This document shows, one piece after another, positions 15,200 through 16,967 of a stretch of 16,967 bases of DNA. The stretch covers positions 1 through 16,967 of the forward strand of contig CALAYR010000075.1 of the NCBI GenBank assembly GCA_937894805.1, given 5' to 3'. The notes below the pieces were generated by a model. It was not told the origin of the DNA. It was given only the letters and a program-made list of their open reading frames with translations, and ran no database searches. The position numbers were made by a program, and so were the translations under genes. The stretch's first letter is position 1, and every line of letters starts with the position of its first letter. The stretch comes from an uncultured Acidimicrobiaceae bacterium (GTDB taxonomy: Bacteria; Actinomycetota; Acidimicrobiia; Acidimicrobiales; RAAP-2).

Positions 15200-15489
15200 T
15201 TCTCGAACACGCCTGGCTCACCATTACCGAGGGCCGCGAGGCCGAATTTGAAACAGCGATGGCCCAGGCCTTTGCGATTATCGAATCAGCGCCCGGCTGC
15301 CACGGAGCCGAAGTTCGTCGCGTGGTTGAGAGTTTGAACTACGTCTTGATTGTGAAGTGGGACAGCGTCGAAGTCCACATGGAAGGCTTTCGGACCTCGC
15401 CTCTCTTTGAAGAGTGGCGCGCCGCAACGCACCACTTCTACTCCGAAAAGCCGTACGTTATTCACTACAGCGAGCCAATCGCCCGCTAG
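15196..15489 (+). CDS. Antibiotic biosynthesis monooxygenase (ABM) domain protein
   Basis: A 97-residue single-domain protein of the dimeric alpha+beta-barrel ABM fold. It opens with ILEHAWLTITEGREAEFETAMAQ, a strand then a helix, and continues with APGCHGAEVRRVVESLNYVLIVKWDS (about 32-57). The helix carries HMEGFRTSPLFEEWR, and the last strand ends KPYVIHYSEP. These are the spacings of ABM and YgiN-like proteins, some of which are cofactor-free monooxygenases and some haem-degrading; the fold alone does not tell which. H61 and the histidine pair at about 79-80 are candidate polar residues in the pocket. It overlaps the M20 gene by 4 nt (ATGA) and ends 3 nt from the convergent mutase stop. 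A quinol or small-molecule oxidase, or a non-catalytic role, are all possible. Confidence 0.8.
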   Translation: MILEHAWLTITEGREAEFETAMAQAFAIIESAPGCHGAEVRRVVESLNYVLIVKWDSVEVHMEGFRTSPLFEEWRAATHHFYSEKPYVIHYSEPIAR

Positions 15490-15492
15490 TTC

Positions 15493-16967
15493 CTAGCTGG
15501 GTTGGTAGACGCCGAACTCGCCACGGAGCGTGTCGGCAACTTCACCGAGCGTCGCCATGCGCGAGAGTGCGGTCTTCATTGGGTAGAGCAAGTTGCTCGA
15601 TCCCCGGGCCGCAGTGGCCAACTCTTCCAGCGCCGCAGTAACGGCGGCGTTGTCACGGCGGAGTTTGAGCTCACGAACACGCTTCTCCTGGGCCCGCTGC
15701 TGCTCCACGTCAATGGGGAAGACATCGTTCTTTTGGTTGGTCGTTTCGGTGAACTTGTTTACGCCGACAACAATCTTGTCGCCACGGTCGACGGACCGAG
15801 CGAAGTCGTAGGCCGCGTTTTCGATTTCATCCTGCATGAAGCGGGCCTCAATCGCGGCTACTGCGCCACCCATCTCGTCAATTCGCTTGATGTAGTCAGT
15901 CGCGAGCTCCTCAATCTCGTCCGTCAGAGACTCGACGAAGTACGACCCAGCCAGCGGGTCAGCCGTATCGGCGATACCTGACTCGTAACCAACAATCTGC
16001 TGGGTCCGCAGGGCCAGCTTGGCGGCCTGCTCGGTAGGCAAACCGAGGGCCTCATCGAAACCGTTGGTGTGCAGACTCTGCGTACCACCGAGAGCGGCGG
16101 CGAGCGCCTGCAAGGTCACGCGCACCACGTTGTTCTGGGGCTGCTGGGCCGTGAGGGTCGATCCACCGGTTTGGGTATGGAATCGCAGCATGGCCGACTT
16201 GGGGTCAGTGGCCTTGAAGCGCTCGGTCATGATGCGGGCCCACAGACGGCGAGCGGCACGGAACTTGGCAATCTCTTCAAAAAAGTTGTTGTGAGCGTTA
16301 AAGAAGAAGGAAAGACGTGGTGCGAAGTCGTCGAGCTTCAACCCAGCGGCCAGAGCGGCTTCAACGTACGCTATGCCATTGGCCAGAGTGAAGGCCACCT
16401 CTTGAGCAGCCGTCGATCCCGCTTCACGAATGTGATAGCCGGAGATTGAAATCGTGTTCCAGTTAGGAATTTCTTTGGCGCAGTAGGCGAAGGTGTCAAC
16501 GATGAGGCGCATCGAAGGACGTGGGGGGTAGATGTACGTTCCGCGAGCGACGTACTCCTTCAGGATGTCGTTTTGAATCGTGCCACGGAGCTTGTCGCCC
16601 GAGACGCCCTGCTCTTCACCGACGAGCTGGTACATCAACAGGAGGGATGAAGCAGTTGAGTTAATCGTCATCGACGTCGTTACTTCATCGAGTGGCAAGC
16701 CACTCAACAGCAGTCGCATGTCCTCGAGGGACGAGATGGCGACACCGACCTTGCCAACTTCACCTTCGGCCCGAACGTGGTCCGAGTCAAAACCCATCTG
16801 GGTCGGAAGGTCGAAGGCACAGGAAAGTCCGGTCTGGCCGGCACCCAGGAGAAACTTGAAACGTTCGTTGGTGGCTTCGGCTGTGCCGAAACCGGCGTAC
16901 TGGCGCATCGTCCAGGGCTTGCCCGTGTACATCGACGGGTAGACGCCCCGCGTGTACGGGAACTCAC
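15493..16967 (-). CDS. mcmA: Methylmalonyl-CoA mutase large subunit, stand-alone catalytic chain (N-terminus outside window)
   Basis: A B12-dependent mutase that interconverts (R)-methylmalonyl-CoA and succinyl-CoA. The reading frame continues to the window edge: upstream of the ATG at 16932 it still encodes EFPYTRGVYPS, conserved in the family, so the gene is partial and 490 residues are visible. Seen after that ATG: GKPWTMRQYAGFGTAEATNE, SCAFDLPTQMGFDSD, TIQNDILKEYVARGTYIYPP, SISGYHIREAGST with the catalytic His, and SLHTNGFDEALGLP. Compared with the Propionibacterium enzyme, Tyr89 (in RQYAGF) and Arg207 (in VARGTY), which bind methylmalonyl-CoA, are conserved; isobutyryl-CoA mutase has Phe and Gln there. 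The protein stops after EFGVYQPS without the DxHxxG cobalamin domain, so a separate small subunit is expected. It is convergent with the accA operon. Confidence 0.93.
   Translation of the reverse strand, partial: EFPYTRGVYPSMYTGKPWTMRQYAGFGTAEATNERFKFLLGAGQTGLSCAFDLPTQMGFDSDHVRAEGEVGKVGVAISSLEDMRLLLSGLPLDEVTTSMTINSTASSLLLMYQLVGEEQGVSGDKLRGTIQNDILKEYVARGTYIYPPRPSMRLIVDTFAYCAKEIPNWNTISISGYHIREAGSTAAQEVAFTLANGIAYVEAALAAGLKLDDFAPRLSFFFNAHNNFFEEIAKFRAARRLWARIMTERFKATDPKSAMLRFHTQTGGSTLTAQQPQNNVVRVTLQALAAALGGTQSLHTNGFDEALGLPTEQAAKLALRTQQIVGYESGIADTADPLAGSYFVESLTDEIEELATDYIKRIDEMGGAVAAIEARFMQDEIENAAYDFARSVDRGDKIVVGVNKFTETTNQKNDVFPIDVEQQRAQEKRVRELKLRRDNAAVTAALEELATAARGSSNLLYPMKTALSRMATLGEVADTLRGEFGVYQPS

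Noticed and set aside
15493..16967. Isobutyryl-CoA or 2-hydroxyisobutyryl-CoA mutase large subunit
   Set aside because: The chain layout fits, but the Tyr and Arg at the two specificity positions match methylmalonyl-CoA mutase rather than the Phe/Gln or Ile/Gln expected for those enzymes.

Overview
The window looks like chromosomal housekeeping DNA from an actinobacterium, with no mobile elements, tRNA, rRNA or CRISPR. The evidence is a fused biotin carboxylase/BCCP subunit (AccA type) divergent from birA, an rmlD plus WbbL-like glycosyltransferase pair, an uninterrupted prfB linked to ftsE-ftsX, a cobalamin-dependent mutase, and moderately high GC with tightly packed genes. The class cannot be fixed from the sequence; an Acidimicrobiia-like aquatic lineage is a guess.

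Layout. (1) 1-1711, plus strand: the 3' two thirds of dxs (isoprenoid precursor synthesis), then msrB (methionine sulfoxide repair). (2) 1708-7165, minus strand: secA, prfB, ftsE, ftsX, read in that order. secA/prfB overlap by 14 nt and ftsE/ftsX abut exactly; ftsX ends tail to tail with msrB through a shared CTAA. (3) 7166-7470: a 305-nt gene-free gap upstream of secA holding 11-bp tandem repeats and a long-range inverted repeat. (4) 7471-12225, minus strand: birA, rmlD, ugd, uxs and a GT2 glycosyltransferase, all overlapping or within 11 nt. The sugar genes predict UDP-glucuronate, UDP-xylose and the last step of dTDP-rhamnose synthesis, with a transferase that may use one of them on a surface glycan. 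(5) 12226-12290: a 65-bp divergent promoter region containing a conspicuous dyad. (6) 12291-15489, plus strand: accA (biotin carboxylase plus BCCP), an M20 amidohydrolase/dipeptidase and a small ABM-domain protein, each pair joined by an ATGA overlap. (7) 15493-16967, minus strand: a methylmalonyl-CoA mutase large subunit, cut by the window edge, that ends without the usual C-terminal B12 domain.

How the genes fit together. BirA biotinylates the AccA carrier domain encoded across the divergent promoter. The carboxylase would supply malonyl- or methylmalonyl-CoA, and the convergent mutase would interconvert methylmalonyl- and succinyl-CoA. The carboxyltransferase beta subunit, methylmalonyl-CoA epimerase, mutase small subunit and rmlABC are not in the window.

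Nothing here is clearly a new system. The best leads are the birA/accA intergenic dyad, the split mutase with methylmalonyl-type specificity residues, the translationally coupled accA-M20-ABM trio, and the repeat-bearing leader of secA.
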